The notes: a model not told the origin generated them from the letters alone. DNA of 64,000 nucleotides from Haloferula sp. BvORR071 (GCF_000739615.1 NZ_BATP01000003.1:1-64000), one strand, 5' to 3'. Positions 25,379 through 35,000 are shown, counted from the stretch's first letter. Numbers and translations: made by a program.

Positions 25379-27529
25379 TCACGGGGTCTTGTCCCCCTTG
25401 GTGGACAGCGGCACCTCCCGGATGATCAGCTCCTTCATATAGTCCGGGGTCAGGATCTCCGGCGTCACGATCGGATCCTTGCCCGGCACATAGAGCACAT
25501 TCACCGGAATGGCCGCGCGGCCGAATTCAGCCACCTTGGCGTCGATCTCAGGATCCGGCTTGGTCTTGTCCGCACGCAGGGGGATGATTCCGCGCTCCTT
25601 GAAGAGCGCCACCACCTCAGGGGTGTAGGCCACCTTCTTGTTCACCTGGCAGGTCGCACACCACTTGGCGGTGAAGTCCACATAGACGGGCACATCCTTG
25701 TCCAGATAGTCGTCCACCTTGCCCTGGCTCCAGCGTTCCCAGTGGAGACCCTTGTAAGGGCCCGTGGCCAGATAGAAGCCGAGAGCGGCAAACAGCACCG
25801 TCGCGAAGCGCCCGATGTTGCGCGCCTTGGCCGAGCGGTAAGGCGTGGCCCAGCGGCCGTAGATCCAGCCCGCCATCGCGATGAACACCATCCCGAAGAT
25901 CACCAGCAACAGCACATCCGGCTCCACATGGTCCATGTAGACCCAGAAGAAGAAACCGGCCGCCCCGATCAGCAGGAAGGACATTGCCTGCTTGAAGGAC
26001 TCCATCCACGCGCCGGGACGCGGCAGCATGTCGATCAGCTTGGGAAACAGCGAAAGCAGCAGATAGGGCAGGGCAAGACCAAGCGCCATCACAGTAAACG
26101 CGGTGAAGAACTGCACCGTCGGCAACACGATCGCCGCACCGATGGCGGGGCCGAGAATCGGCGCCGAGCAGGGAGTGGCGGCGATGGTCGCCAACACGCC
26201 GGAGAAGAAGGAGCCGGTCAGCCCGTCCTTCGATTGGAGCTTGCCGCCCACACCGGTCGCCGAGGCCCCGATCTCGAAGAGACCGAACATGCTCAGTCCG
26301 AAAACGTAGAACAGCATCACCAGCCCATACACGAACCACTTGTTCTGCAGCTGATAACCCCAGCCGATCTCCGCGGTCGAATTCTCCCGCAGCACGAAGA
26401 GGATGCCACTGATTACCCAGAATGAGATCAGCACACCGATGGCGAAGGCAAAGCCGTGCATCGCCACCTTGCGCCGGTCCTGGCCGGACTGTTGGACGAA
26501 GCCCATGATCTTCAGGCCGAGCACCGGGAAGACGCATGGCATCAAGTTCAGGATCAGACCGCCGATCAACATCCCGCCAAGCACCGGCAGGAAATCGGCG
26601 AGAGAGAGCGGCTTCGCGGGCGGCTTGCTGAAGGCGTGGCTCGGCACCAGCACCGCGTGGGCACCGGACTTCGTATCCAGCGCGCTCTTCGAGACCAGCA
26701 TGCCGGAGACTTCCTTGCCTTGCTCGATCTTGCCCAGAACGTTCTCGGTGACGCGGTTCAGCGTGAAGACCCAATCACCGCCTTGTTGTGACACCGTGCT
26801 GCCTTGGCTGACCGAAGCAAGGTAACGAACCTCGGGGATGAAATCGATGTCCGTCGGCATCGTGGTGCCGGCGGGCGGAGTCACTAACAGACGAACCTGC
26901 TTGCCGGCGTTTTCGGAACGGAAGTTCCAACCTGCAGGGCTCGCGGGCCCCTCCGCGCGGGCTTGGGCAAAGAGCGCACTTTGGGCGGCATCGATTTCCG
27001 CGGCGGCCTTGACCGGGAGCGACAGCGCGATCTTGAGATCTTCGTCGACGCAGTTGAGCGGGTTGCAGATTTGCCAGGCTGCCTTGCCCTTGAGCTCGAA
27101 TTTGCTGTCCGGCTTGAGTGAGGCGGGTGGCGTGATCTCGATCAAGAAGACGGGCGACCCTTCAAAAATGAAGCCCTTGTTGAGTGGGCCCTCATGGACA
27201 TGCGGCACCGGGTATTGCAGCGGTCCCGCGCTGGCACCTTCGGGCAACGTCCACTGGATCGTTACCGGCTGCTCAATGCCCCCGGAGTTGGCAAAATAGC
27301 TGTGCCAGCCCTCAGGATGGCTGAGCAGCAGCGCTACGGTGAAGGGCTTCCCGGGCTGAACCGCGCTGACTTCGGGGATCAGTTTCGCGACCGTCTTGGA
27401 CTTCTCGGTGGCGGCCCCGGGGATTCCCGCGCCACCGAAGCCGAAGTCGGGTTTCTCCTCTTGGGCATGAGCCGCTGACAGCGCCAGGAAGACGAGGAAA
27501 GCGGAGAAAAAATGAAGGATTTTACGCAT
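25379..27529 (-). CDS. DsbD-like thiol:disulfide interchange protein
   Basis: Read from the ATG at 27529, which starts a signal peptide (MRKILHFFSAFLVFLALSAAHA); a start 12 codons upstream would precede it with polar residues. The 716-residue product has a periplasmic DsbD-alpha-like domain (about 40-280, with the Cys pair in CNPLNCVDED). An eight-helix DsbD/CcdA membrane domain follows, with MPCVFPVLGLK and TPCSAPILGP carrying the two electron-relay cysteines. A C-terminal thioredoxin domain has the active site KWCATCQVNKK. The protein moves reducing power from cytoplasmic thioredoxin to periplasmic partners, for example in cytochrome c maturation or disulfide isomerisation. No cytochrome assembly genes are adjacent. 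Confidence 0.9.
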   Translation of the reverse strand: MRKILHFFSAFLVFLALSAAHAQEEKPDFGFGGAGIPGAATEKSKTVAKLIPEVSAVQPGKPFTVALLLSHPEGWHSYFANSGGIEQPVTIQWTLPEGASAGPLQYPVPHVHEGPLNKGFIFEGSPVFLIEITPPASLKPDSKFELKGKAAWQICNPLNCVDEDLKIALSLPVKAAAEIDAAQSALFAQARAEGPASPAGWNFRSENAGKQVRLLVTPPAGTTMPTDIDFIPEVRYLASVSQGSTVSQQGGDWVFTLNRVTENVLGKIEQGKEVSGMLVSKSALDTKSGAHAVLVPSHAFSKPPAKPLSLADFLPVLGGMLIGGLILNLMPCVFPVLGLKIMGFVQQSGQDRRKVAMHGFAFAIGVLISFWVISGILFVLRENSTAEIGWGYQLQNKWFVYGLVMLFYVFGLSMFGLFEIGASATGVGGKLQSKDGLTGSFFSGVLATIAATPCSAPILGPAIGAAIVLPTVQFFTAFTVMALGLALPYLLLSLFPKLIDMLPRPGAWMESFKQAMSFLLIGAAGFFFWVYMDHVEPDVLLLVIFGMVFIAMAGWIYGRWATPYRSAKARNIGRFATVLFAALGFYLATGPYKGLHWERWSQGKVDDYLDKDVPVYVDFTAKWCATCQVNKKVAYTPEVVALFKERGIIPLRADKTKPDPEIDAKVAEFGRAAIPVNVLYVPGKDPIVTPEILTPDYMKELIIREVPLSTKGDKTP

Positions 27530-27583
27530 CGGATGCCAGTTGGCGCTTGTGAAGCTAGAGGGCATGCCGCCCGGGGGTCATCC

Positions 27584-27618
27584 AAAAAAATGCCGGACAG
27601 GCCTTGGACCTGTCCGGC
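27584..27618 (-). terminator. Intrinsic terminator of the glycine-zipper lipoprotein gene
   Basis: A perfect 10 bp stem (GCCGGACAGG at 27592-27601, CCTGTCCGGC at 27609-27618) with a 7 nt loop is followed on the reverse strand by seven T residues (the A run at 27584-27590). It lies 33 bp past the stop of the reverse-strand lipoprotein gene and upstream of the DsbD-like gene, so it separates the two transcripts. Confidence 0.85.
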
Positions 27619-27650
27619 TGGAAAGAAAAACGCGTTTGTCGGCGGGACTA

Positions 27651-27917
27651 TCAGCGATAGTAGCCTTGGCTTTCTTCGTAGCGGCGTTGGTTCTCTTGGT
27701 CCTTCTGGTTGCCGATCGCACCACCGATGGCGGCTCCGGTGGCCGCGCCGATCAGCGCGCCCTCGCCGTTGTGGCCGTGGTTCTGGTTACCGATGATGGC
27801 ACCGGCACCCGCGCCCACAGCTCCGCCGATGAGGGCCCCGTTGGTGGCATTCGGACCGCAGCTCGTGGCCAGCCCGGCGATCAGAAGAGAGGAGAGAATG
27901 GCGAGGGAATGTTTCAT
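27651..27917 (-). CDS. Small glycine-zipper lipoprotein
   Basis: An 88-residue product from the ATG at 27917, chosen because MKHSLAILSSLLIAGLATSC is a good lipoprotein signal with lipobox ATSC; a longer frame adds 19 unlikely residues. The mature protein is a glycine-zipper pair (ALIGGAVGAGAGAIIG, ALIGAATGAAIGGAIG) separated by a His/Asn/Gly linker, ending in a charged Gln/Glu/Arg/Tyr tail. Related small proteins (YMGG-like, OmpA-associated or stress-induced lipoproteins) sit in the outer membrane. The specific role is unknown. It is monocistronic, with a strong terminator just downstream. Confidence 0.8.
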   Translation of the reverse strand: MKHSLAILSSLLIAGLATSCGPNATNGALIGGAVGAGAGAIIGNQNHGHNGEGALIGAATGAAIGGAIGNQKDQENQRRYEESQGYYR

Positions 27918-28028
27918 GGTCTGTGAATTAGTGTGCTTGCACCGGCATTTTCCGCCCGTTTGCGCTTCCCGCAAGTGGGTGGGATTTGGAGTGCTTACCG
28001 TCTTAGACTAGCACCGCTCCGGATTTAT

Positions 28029-29066
28029 TCACATACGTAAAGTATCGAGTGCCGCCGCACAATCGCGGATCAGGCGCGGGCCTTGGAAAATGAAGGCGGA
28101 GTAGATCTGCACCAGGCTCGCACCGGCTTGAATCTTATCCACCGCGTCCTGCGCGCAGGAAATCCCGCCGACGCCGATGATCGGAAGCCTGCCGCCGAAT
28201 TCTCCTGCAAAAGCACGGATGATCTCCGTGCTCCGTTGTGTGAGCGGGCGTCCGGAGAGGCCGCCGGCTTCACCCGCGCGTGGGTGACCCGCCACCGGCT
28301 CGCGCGCCAAGGTGGTATTGGTGGCGATCAAGCCGTCCAGCCCGCCATTGAGAAACACCCGCGCCAGCGCGGTGACGTGGGGTGGATCAAGATCCGGCGC
28401 GACCTTGAAGAGGAGGGGCACCTTCTTGCCGTGCTCCTTGGCCAGAGATTCCTGTTCCTTCTTCAGCCGCTCCAGCAGCCGTTCCGATGCTTCCTCTCCC
28501 TGCAGATCCCGCAGGCCGGGAGTATTCGGCGAGGAAAGATTCACCGCGATGTAATCTGCCACCGGGTAGGCGGCACGCAGGCAGGTGAGGTAGTCATCCG
28601 CCGCGTTCTCGTTCGGCGTGTCCTTGTTCTTGCCGATGTTGAAGCCGATCACGCCCTCGAAGGCCTTCGACTTCTTCACGTTGGCGACCCCAGCGTCGAT
28701 GCCCGGGTTGTTGAAGCCCATCCGGTTGATGATCGCCTCGTGCTCGACCAGGCGGAACAAGCGCGGCTTGGGATTTCCTACTTGGGGGCGGGGAGTGATC
28801 GTGCCGATCTCGACAAAGCCGAAGCCGAGTCGTCCGAGGGCGTCGATGGTGTTGCCCTCCTTGTCGAGGCCAGCTGCCAGACCGACGCGGTTCGGGAAGC
28901 GCAGGCCCATCACTTCCACAGGCGCGATGCACTCGGACGCGGGGAACAGGGCACTCAGCAACCGGGATTCTTCGGCAAGTCGCAGGCCTTTCAGGCTCAG
29001 GTGGTGGGCGGTCTCCGCGTCGAGCCGGAATAGCAGGCTGCGGGCAAGGTCATAGGCATCGGGCAC
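28029..29066 (-). CDS. pyrD: Dihydroorotate dehydrogenase (quinone), class 2
   Basis: A 345-residue FMN flavoenzyme that oxidises dihydroorotate to orotate using membrane quinone, the fourth step of pyrimidine synthesis. The N-terminal helical extension (DLARSLLFRLDAETAHHLSLKGL) marks the membrane-associated class 2 enzymes. Other family marks are NRVGLAAGLDKEGN, GFGFVEIGTITPRPQ, RMGFNNPG, NLSSPNTPGLR with the catalytic-base Ser of class 2, and IGVGGI near the phosphate site at the end. Length is normal. It stands alone, with no pyr cluster nearby, and is divergent from the PEP-CTERM gene. Confidence 0.95.
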   Translation of the reverse strand: MPDAYDLARSLLFRLDAETAHHLSLKGLRLAEESRLLSALFPASECIAPVEVMGLRFPNRVGLAAGLDKEGNTIDALGRLGFGFVEIGTITPRPQVGNPKPRLFRLVEHEAIINRMGFNNPGIDAGVANVKKSKAFEGVIGFNIGKNKDTPNENAADDYLTCLRAAYPVADYIAVNLSSPNTPGLRDLQGEEASERLLERLKKEQESLAKEHGKKVPLLFKVAPDLDPPHVTALARVFLNGGLDGLIATNTTLAREPVAGHPRAGEAGGLSGRPLTQRSTEIIRAFAGEFGGRLPIIGVGGISCAQDAVDKIQAGASLVQIYSAFIFQGPRLIRDCAAALDTLRM

Positions 29067-29307
29067 GGCGGGAGCGTGTACGGCAGCTGGATTACCTCCA
29101 ATAGCGAAGATCGTCTTTTGGAGAGCGGCCGGTGGTCGCTCTCTGCGATGATGCGACGCCCGTGATCGATTGGAGCGCTGGGGAAAAATTTTTCATTCCT
29201 GCCGCAATGTTCTCCAAACTTTTCCTCGCAACGATCGTTCTTACCCTTGGCGTTTGTGGCGATTGACTACTCGCCGCTGTTGATGCTTTCCGTGCCCATG
29301 ACAAGGG

Positions 29308-29353
29308 GACCGTCGGGTGTCGCGCAGGAAACCCCTGTGCGCGCCCGACGGTC
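29308..29353. repeat. Long imperfect hairpin
   Basis: A 10 bp perfect outer stem (GACCGTCGGG at 29308-29317 with CCCGACGGTC at 29344-29353) encloses a second paired segment (GCGCAGG with CCTGTGC) around an AAACC loop. No T run follows on either strand, so it is a poor terminator. It may be a palindromic repeat element or an RNA structure. Confidence 0.6.
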
Positions 29354-29509
29354 CAGTTCCCGGCGAGGCCTTACCCCGGATCGCGGGGGCGAAAGCTTGG
29401 TTCCTCCTGATTGGAGCGAATTCGCCGGCACTTGCTTTGGAAGCAATCTTTTAAGGATAGCGGAGATTTATTTTAAATATTTGAGTAATATTAAAATTTT
29501 ATACAGTGG

Positions 29510-29584
29510 TTTGTTTTTCGGGTTCCGAACAAAGTAAAGGATAAGCTCTATTTGTTTGGCGTGTTCCGAACAAAATAAGGATAA
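29510..29584. promoter_or_regulatory. Tandem 41 bp-spaced repeat upstream of a PEP-CTERM gene, candidate operator
   Basis: Two copies of a 34 bp unit with core GTTCCGAACAAA begin at 29510 and 29551. They share TTTGTTT, then GTTCCGAACAAA, then a purine-rich tail ending AGGATAA. Each unit has internal dyad symmetry (TTTGTT opposite AACAAA). The offset of 41 bp is close to four helical turns, as expected for two protein sites on one DNA face. The location is about 160 bp before the ATG at 29746. Confidence 0.5.
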
Positions 29585-29745
29585 ATCAGAATCGGTTAGA
29601 CTAAAATATAAGGCGGGTTTTTCTCGACAGTTGGTCGGTAGTTGTTATTTTCGCCGCCGAAGTTCGATCCAAAGCGCGATGCGCCCGGGTTGGATTGATT
29701 TCTCAGTTGGTTTCTTCCCCCCGTTTTTAACAACCCCCAGCCCCC

Positions 29746-30579
29746 ATGAACTCATTATTCAGTTCTATCAAGCCAAGTGGCTTCGGTTCCGTATGGCAGC
29801 GCAGTGTGAGAAGGCTCTCAGGCGCTTTGATGATTGGCTCGCTGGCAACGGCAGCCAATGCCGCTGTGACCTTTAGTGGAACGAACGGCTCAAATTTGTC
29901 GGCGTCCGCTCAATTTTCGATCGTGGGAGGCAATCTGCAGATTCTTCTCACGAATACCTCGGCCTCCGATACACTGGTTCCGGCGAACCTGTTGACAGGC
30001 CTCTTCTTCACCGTGTCCGATCCGCAGGTTGCCCTGTCGCGGACCGGTGGCAGCGCGCTTCTCAACGGCAGCACGGTCTCGGTGGGCGGCGCAACTTTGG
30101 CTGCTGGCAACCCTCTGGTGGGAGGTGGTGATGTTGGCGGCGAGTTTGCTTTCCGCAGCGGTTTGACCGGCGGAATCTTCGGCGCGGGCACCTATTACGG
30201 AGTCAGTTCGAGTGGACTTGGCATATTCGGACCCGGTGACAGATTTACGACGACCAATCTGCATGGGCCGGATTCGCCGAATGGGATGAACTATGGTATT
30301 GTCAGCGCAGGAGATAGTCTGGCCACCTACAATGGCGGAATGGCGGATGAGCCGCTCATCAGCAACTCCGTGTTGATCACGCTGACTGGAACCCAGTTCC
30401 TTGACCTCAACGAGATCGGCAACGTCATGTTCCAGTATGGGACCGGCACGGATGAACCTCGGTTGACCGGTGGAACACCGACTACGACGTCGACCATCCC
30501 CGAAACATCGAGCACCTTGGCACTTGGCGGCTTGATGCTTTCTGGTGCTTTCATGCGAGTCCGCCGCAAGAGGTCCTAG
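29746..30579 (+). CDS. PEP-CTERM-type exported protein
   Basis: A 277-residue secreted protein. A signal sequence ends near LATAANA (about residue 39). The mature part is low in charge, rich in Gly/Ser/Thr and beta-rich, typical of PEP-CTERM surface proteins. The C-terminus shows the tripartite sorting signal: a PET variant of the PEP motif (STIPETSS), a hydrophobic helix (LALGGLMLSGAFM), then a basic tail (RVRRKRS). In this family an exosortase processes the tail and the protein goes to the outer surface or matrix; no exosortase gene is in the window. The start is preceded by CCCCCAGCCCCC with no Shine-Dalgarno. It has its own terminator. Function beyond export is unknown. Confidence 0.85.
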   Translation: MNSLFSSIKPSGFGSVWQRSVRRLSGALMIGSLATAANAAVTFSGTNGSNLSASAQFSIVGGNLQILLTNTSASDTLVPANLLTGLFFTVSDPQVALSRTGGSALLNGSTVSVGGATLAAGNPLVGGGDVGGEFAFRSGLTGGIFGAGTYYGVSSSGLGIFGPGDRFTTTNLHGPDSPNGMNYGIVSAGDSLATYNGGMADEPLISNSVLITLTGTQFLDLNEIGNVMFQYGTGTDEPRLTGGTPTTTSTIPETSSTLALGGLMLSGAFMRVRRKRS

Positions 30580-30661
30580 TGGCTTCCGCTAGCTGGGAAG
30601 TTTTAAGCAAACAACCCGTGCTGGGCAGCCTAATTGCCGCTAACAGTTCTTAACTCTACCG

Positions 30662-30697
30662 AGCGCCGCCATGAATGAATGGCGGCGCTTTTGCTTT
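30662..30697 (+). terminator. Intrinsic terminator of the PEP-CTERM gene
   Basis: A perfect 11 bp stem, AGCGCCGCCAT (30662-30672) with ATGGCGGCGCT (30679-30689), and a 6 nt loop, followed by TTTGCTTT. It lies 82 bp past the stop of the forward PEP-CTERM gene. Confidence 0.8.
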
Positions 30698-30813
30698 CCA
30701 GCCTGTAGCCAAAGGCAGGGCAAGGGGCAGGCAGGGTAGCCGCTGGCTCATCATCCCGCCAGCCACAGGCCAGCCCGGACTTGTTGCGCGCCGCACAGGG
30801 GCTCCATGGCTTG

Positions 30814-31974
30814 TCACACCAGCTCCGCCGCAATCGGATCGACCAGCGGCGAGCCCGCCAAGGTCAGCACCAGGTGCTCGCCTTTAATCTCCGCAAGCCC
30901 GTGTTCTAACAGTCGAGGTATGCCCGCCTTATCTAACAGAGATACCGGCACTCCCTCATCTGTCCGCAACATAAGCGCAATACGCTCCAGCCGCCGCTGT
31001 TCCGGATCGAGCGATTCGCTCTCGACCACCGCGTGGCCGAGCGAGCCCACCATGCGCACATAAGCGGCGGTGTCGGATATGTTCTTTACCCGTTCGCCTT
31101 GGATCGTGGAAACTGCGGAAGGTCCAAGCCCCAGATAGTCCTCGCCGCGCCAATAGCCGCGATTGTGGGTGGAGCGGTGACCTGGCTTGGCGTAATTCGA
31201 GGTCTCATAGTGCTCGAAGCCCGCGCCGCGCAGCAGCTCGTCGGCTAACAGGAAGTAGCGTGCGTTGATATCCTCGCTCTCGGCGACTTCGCCACGCCGC
31301 AGGGATTCGAAGAAGGCGGTGTCTTCCTCGTAGGTGAGGTTGTAGGCGGAGATGTGATCGGGCTGCAGGGCAATGGCCGTCTCGATGGTCTCGCGCCAAT
31401 CCGCTTCCGTCTGCCCGGGAATCGCGAACATCAGGTCGATGTTCACTCCCGGCATCCCTGCTTCGCGCAGGATCCCGACCGATGCGGCGGCTTCCTCCGC
31501 GCTGTGTTCCCGGCCCAAGGCTTGGAGCACATGGGGCGCAAAGGACTGGATACCGAGCGAGACGCGGGACAGTCCCAGCTCCCGGAACAGTCGCGCCTTG
31601 CCAAGATCGAAGGTCGCCGGGTTGGCCTCCAGGGTCACTTCATCGAGCTCGTCCAAGGGCAACAGCTCCCGCAGCCCGCCGAAGAGCTTCCGCAGATGCG
31701 AGGGCGAGAGCATGGATGGCGTGCCACCGCCGAGGTAGAGCGTGCGGGGCTGCTCTCCACATCCGCCGAGCCGCTCGCGCGCCTCTGCCAGCAATGCCTC
31801 CACGAAACTGCCCACGGGAGTGTCTCCCGGGGTATGCTTGTAGAAGGAGCAATACGGGCAGACGCGGTGGCAGAAGGGGATGTGCAGATACAGCAGCAAG
31901 CACCCCGCTGTGCCCCCGGGATCGGCCGGAGTCAACCCGGCAGTGCGGTGACGAAAAAAAGCCTGCACCGCCAT
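30814..31974 (-). CDS. hemW: Radical SAM haem chaperone HemW (coproporphyrinogen oxidase-like)
   Basis: Up to 386 residues. The radical SAM cluster motif CHRVCPYC follows LYLHIPF, and GGGTPS and the later LFARE/FSLD-like blocks agree with the HemW branch. HemW proteins bind haem and are thought to deliver it to haem enzymes; they lack the residues of true oxygen-independent coproporphyrinogen oxidase. The C-terminal winged-helix part (DEGVPVSLLDKAG onwards) is present. The longest start, ATG at 31974, lies inside the loop of the terminator hairpin of the upstream gene and its first codons form the terminator stem and T run. Real translation may therefore begin at an in-frame TTG at 31935 or 31899. 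Several TTA codons occur as CTG TTA G. Confidence 0.88.
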   Translation of the reverse strand: MAVQAFFRHRTAGLTPADPGGTAGCLLLYLHIPFCHRVCPYCSFYKHTPGDTPVGSFVEALLAEARERLGGCGEQPRTLYLGGGTPSMLSPSHLRKLFGGLRELLPLDELDEVTLEANPATFDLGKARLFRELGLSRVSLGIQSFAPHVLQALGREHSAEEAAASVGILREAGMPGVNIDLMFAIPGQTEADWRETIETAIALQPDHISAYNLTYEEDTAFFESLRRGEVAESEDINARYFLLADELLRGAGFEHYETSNYAKPGHRSTHNRGYWRGEDYLGLGPSAVSTIQGERVKNISDTAAYVRMVGSLGHAVVESESLDPEQRRLERIALMLRTDEGVPVSLLDKAGIPRLLEHGLAEIKGEHLVLTLAGSPLVDPIAAELV

Positions 31975-31989
31975 GGCAGCGGTGCAGGC
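31954..31989 (-). terminator. Intrinsic terminator of the autotransporter-repeat gene, overlapping the annotated hemW start
   Basis: On the reverse strand, an 11 bp stem (GCCTGCACCGC with GCGGTGCAGGC, at 31979-31989 and 31961-31971) and a 7 nt loop are followed by seven T residues (the A run at 31954-31960). It ends the transcript of the gene at 32020-36222. The first codons of the longest hemW frame (ATG GCG GTG CAG GCT TTT TTT) are this structure. Confidence 0.85.
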
Positions 31990-32019
31990 CTGAATTACTG
32001 AATCTTGCTCAAATGGCCT

Positions 32020-35000
32020 TTAGCCCGCGGGATCGATCAGGACGCGGATGTATTCCTGGGGATCACCGGCCACAGGTCCCGGGCTGCGGAAGCTGCGGTA
32101 GGACCAGCCTGGTGACAGTGCAGGCAATCCGGCTTGGATCGCCGTAGCGTCCGCTCCGGTCACTTCCGCGACCGCGAGGGTCCAAGAGCCCAGCTCGTCG
32201 CTGGCTTGGACGCGGTAGAGGATGCCGTCAGCAGCGCCACTTTGTTCGGTGGCTCCGGAGAAGATCACTCCGTTGCGTACGGGCAGGGTCAGGGTGAGAG
32301 CATTCTGTCCGCCCACGCTGGCAAGTTTGGAGACCACCTTGCCGTCGGCCTTGCCGGACAGTGGATCGCCGTTCAGGGCGAATTCCTCGCGGTTGAGATT
32401 GCCGTCGTTCTCAGGATCCTGGGCTTGGCCATTGTTCGCAGGAGTGAGTCCGGCACCGCTGGCCCAAGTGTCATAGGCATTGCCTGCTGCCGCAGTATAG
32501 ACCAGCTCCACGTTATTACCGTTGAGTTGCACTGCAAAGGTGCCAGTACCCGCGAAGCCTTCCTTCACAACGCTCACCGCAGCCGCATCGAAGCCAGTGG
32601 GAGCTGCCGTCGAGGTGCCGATCACCATGGTCTTGCTGACCTCGGTGAAACCGGTGGGAGTGCCCGAGACGTGGATGACCAAGGGATTGGATGGCGTAGC
32701 GGTGAAGGCCAGCGAAGCCGCGCTCACTTGATCCCAATCCGTGCCAGCCGTCGTGCCGGTCCAACTGCCGATGCCAATCAGCAGATCGGAGTCCGGCCCG
32801 AAGGTTGCTGCTCCCATGCCCAGGGTACCGATGGTCACTCCGGGTGCCACCGAGCCGGGAGTAACAGTCCCATTCACGACCGTCGCGCCGGACAGGCCCC
32901 CGAGGCCGCCCAAGGTGCCAGCCGATCCCACTGTCACGGCTCCAGCCAAGGTCCCGTCCACAACCAGGGTCCCGGCACTAACCGTCGTGCCGTTGGTGAT
33001 ATTGGCCGCACAGGAATTGTTCAGCACCAAGGTGCCTCCTCCTGACTTTGTCAGATTGCCCGCAGCGCTGGAAAGGTCCGGCGCAAAGGTGGTGGTGGTG
33101 CTCGCGCCGATGTTGAAGATCCGGTCGCCGGTCAGGTTGACCACGTTCTGGTTGCCGCCGGCATAGCCGCCGTTGGTGAAACTGAGGTTGCCAGTGGTTG
33201 TGAGATCCCCGGCGAGGTTCAAAAAGCCGTCTTGGTCAGTGGTGTTGAACTTCACCTGCACCTCCCCGCCGCTCGCGGTGATGCCACCGGAACCGACATT
33301 GTAGGTGGAGGCCCCGGTATTCGCCGCGATGCGGAAGATCGCTGCCGGCGAAGTCATCACCAAGGTATTCACTGTGGCAGTGTGCGCGCTGGCAACACCG
33401 AGGATGCCGGTGGTTACGGTTCCGGTCCCCGTCACCACCGCATTGTAGCGCAGGATCAACTGGGTGGCGGCGGTTCCGTTAACCACAACATTTGCATAGG
33501 TTTCGGTGCCAACCACGCCGGACAGCGAATCCGCAGAGGTTCCCAGCGCACGGACAGTGGCCGTATTCGGGAATTGGTTCGCATTGATGGTTGCGACAAT
33601 GCCGGTGCCAGTGATGTCCACATTCCCCGCAAATGCATCGACATCCACCGCCTTGTTCAGGCGCAGGGTGCCGCCGCTGACCGTGATCAGGCCGGTATTC
33701 GTGTTGGGGATGGTGCTGGCGTCGGGGGTGGAGGCCGTACCTCCGAGTTCGAGGATGCCACCGCCACATTCCAACTCTCCCGGGCCGCTTACGACCCCGC
33801 TGAGGTTTCCCCCTGCGCTGAATTTCAACTTGCCCGCGGTCAGGGTGACTGGACCCGTGATGTTGGCTGCCTGCGCGAAGCTTGTCGTGCCCGGGCCTGC
33901 CTTTTCGAGGGTCCCGCCGCCAGCAATGCTATTGGTGAAATCGACGTTGTCAGGCCGGTTCAGGACCAGCGTGCCCTCGTTCTGGATCGCTCCCGCGATT
34001 TGTCCGGCACCGGGGGTCACGCCATCGCCGATGCGCAGCGAGCCTGCGCTGATCGTCGCGCCACCAGTGAAGTCGTTGGCGATCGTGTTTGCGATCGTCA
34101 CCACGCCACTGCCTTTCTTTTCCAAGGTGGCCGGGCCGCTGATTTTGTTCGCGCCGGTGATCGTGTAGTTCTTGGCGGAATTGTCGAAAACGAGACCGCT
34201 GGGGCTTACCGTGGTGGTAAGGTTCACGGTCTTCTCATTACCGCCCGCGGCGCTATCGGTGAAGTTGACCGCGTCGGCACCAATGCTGCCTTGGATATAG
34301 CGGGTGGCCGTATTGCTGACCGTGGTCAGCCAGTTCGGGGTGCCCACTGCGCCGCTGCCATCCGGATCAATGTCCCAGTCGTCGCTCACGTTGCCGGCCC
34401 ACTTGACCTGCTGGGTCGCGGAGATGTTCACGCTAACCGTATTGCCATTGTCGGAGAGGGTGGCGCTGGTGCGTGTCGGCAGGACCAGGCCGAGTCCGCC
34501 GACTGCGGTGCTACCGGGATCTTTGGCAGTGTATTGCAGCAGCGGGAAGGTTCCCGTGGTCAGGTTCTTGCCGACGACCTTGATCGTGGATGGCCCGTGG
34601 AAGAACAGGTTGCTGGCCGCGAGGGAAGCAATTGCCGGATTGCCGAAGCTCCCAAAGTCGAATTGCAGTGTGCCACCGGTGGTTGCACCTACGCCCAGAT
34701 TATTAACGCTAAGGGTTGTATCCGACGCCTTGACCAAGGTTCCGAAGGTAGCGCCATCGGCGACTGTAACTGAGGTAGGAGGAATGTTCTGCGGATCAGG
34801 GCTGACATGATTCGAGGTATCCACCAAGGTGCCTTGGTTGACGGTCGTGGCTCCGGTATAGGTGTTGAAGCCGGTGAGCACGAGTGTGCCGGGCCCCGTT
34901 TTAGTCACCGCGGTTGCTACCGTTGGTGTTGTCAGATTGTTGGCGATGATCCCTGAGAAATTGCCCGCTCCGATGCTGTAGGTCGCGACATTGCTGGCGT

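Larger units (their letters stand above)
29067..29745. other. 679 bp intergenic region with hairpin, AT-rich island and tandem repeat
   Basis: No convincing gene was found. A tiny open frame at 29207-29266 encodes a 19-residue hydrophobic peptide (MFSKLFLATIVLTLGVCGD) that stops at TGA, after which the frame stays open for about 48 codons. This may be the remains of a secreted protein. A long hairpin occupies 29308-29353. From about 29460 the composition turns sharply AT-rich. Two 34 bp near-identical repeats at 29510-29544 and 29551-29584 lie about 160 bp before the PEP-CTERM start and probably regulate it. Confidence 0.6.

Noticed and set aside
29566-29574. TGTTCCGAACA near the PEP-CTERM leader as a second LexA box
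   Set aside because: The half-sites are separated by one base, not four, so it does not fit the LexA motif; it is part of the tandem repeat.
33232-34773. 513-codon forward frame opposite the autotransporter-repeat gene
   Set aside because: Antisense to regular beta-helix repeats; composition follows the repeats and no motif is present.
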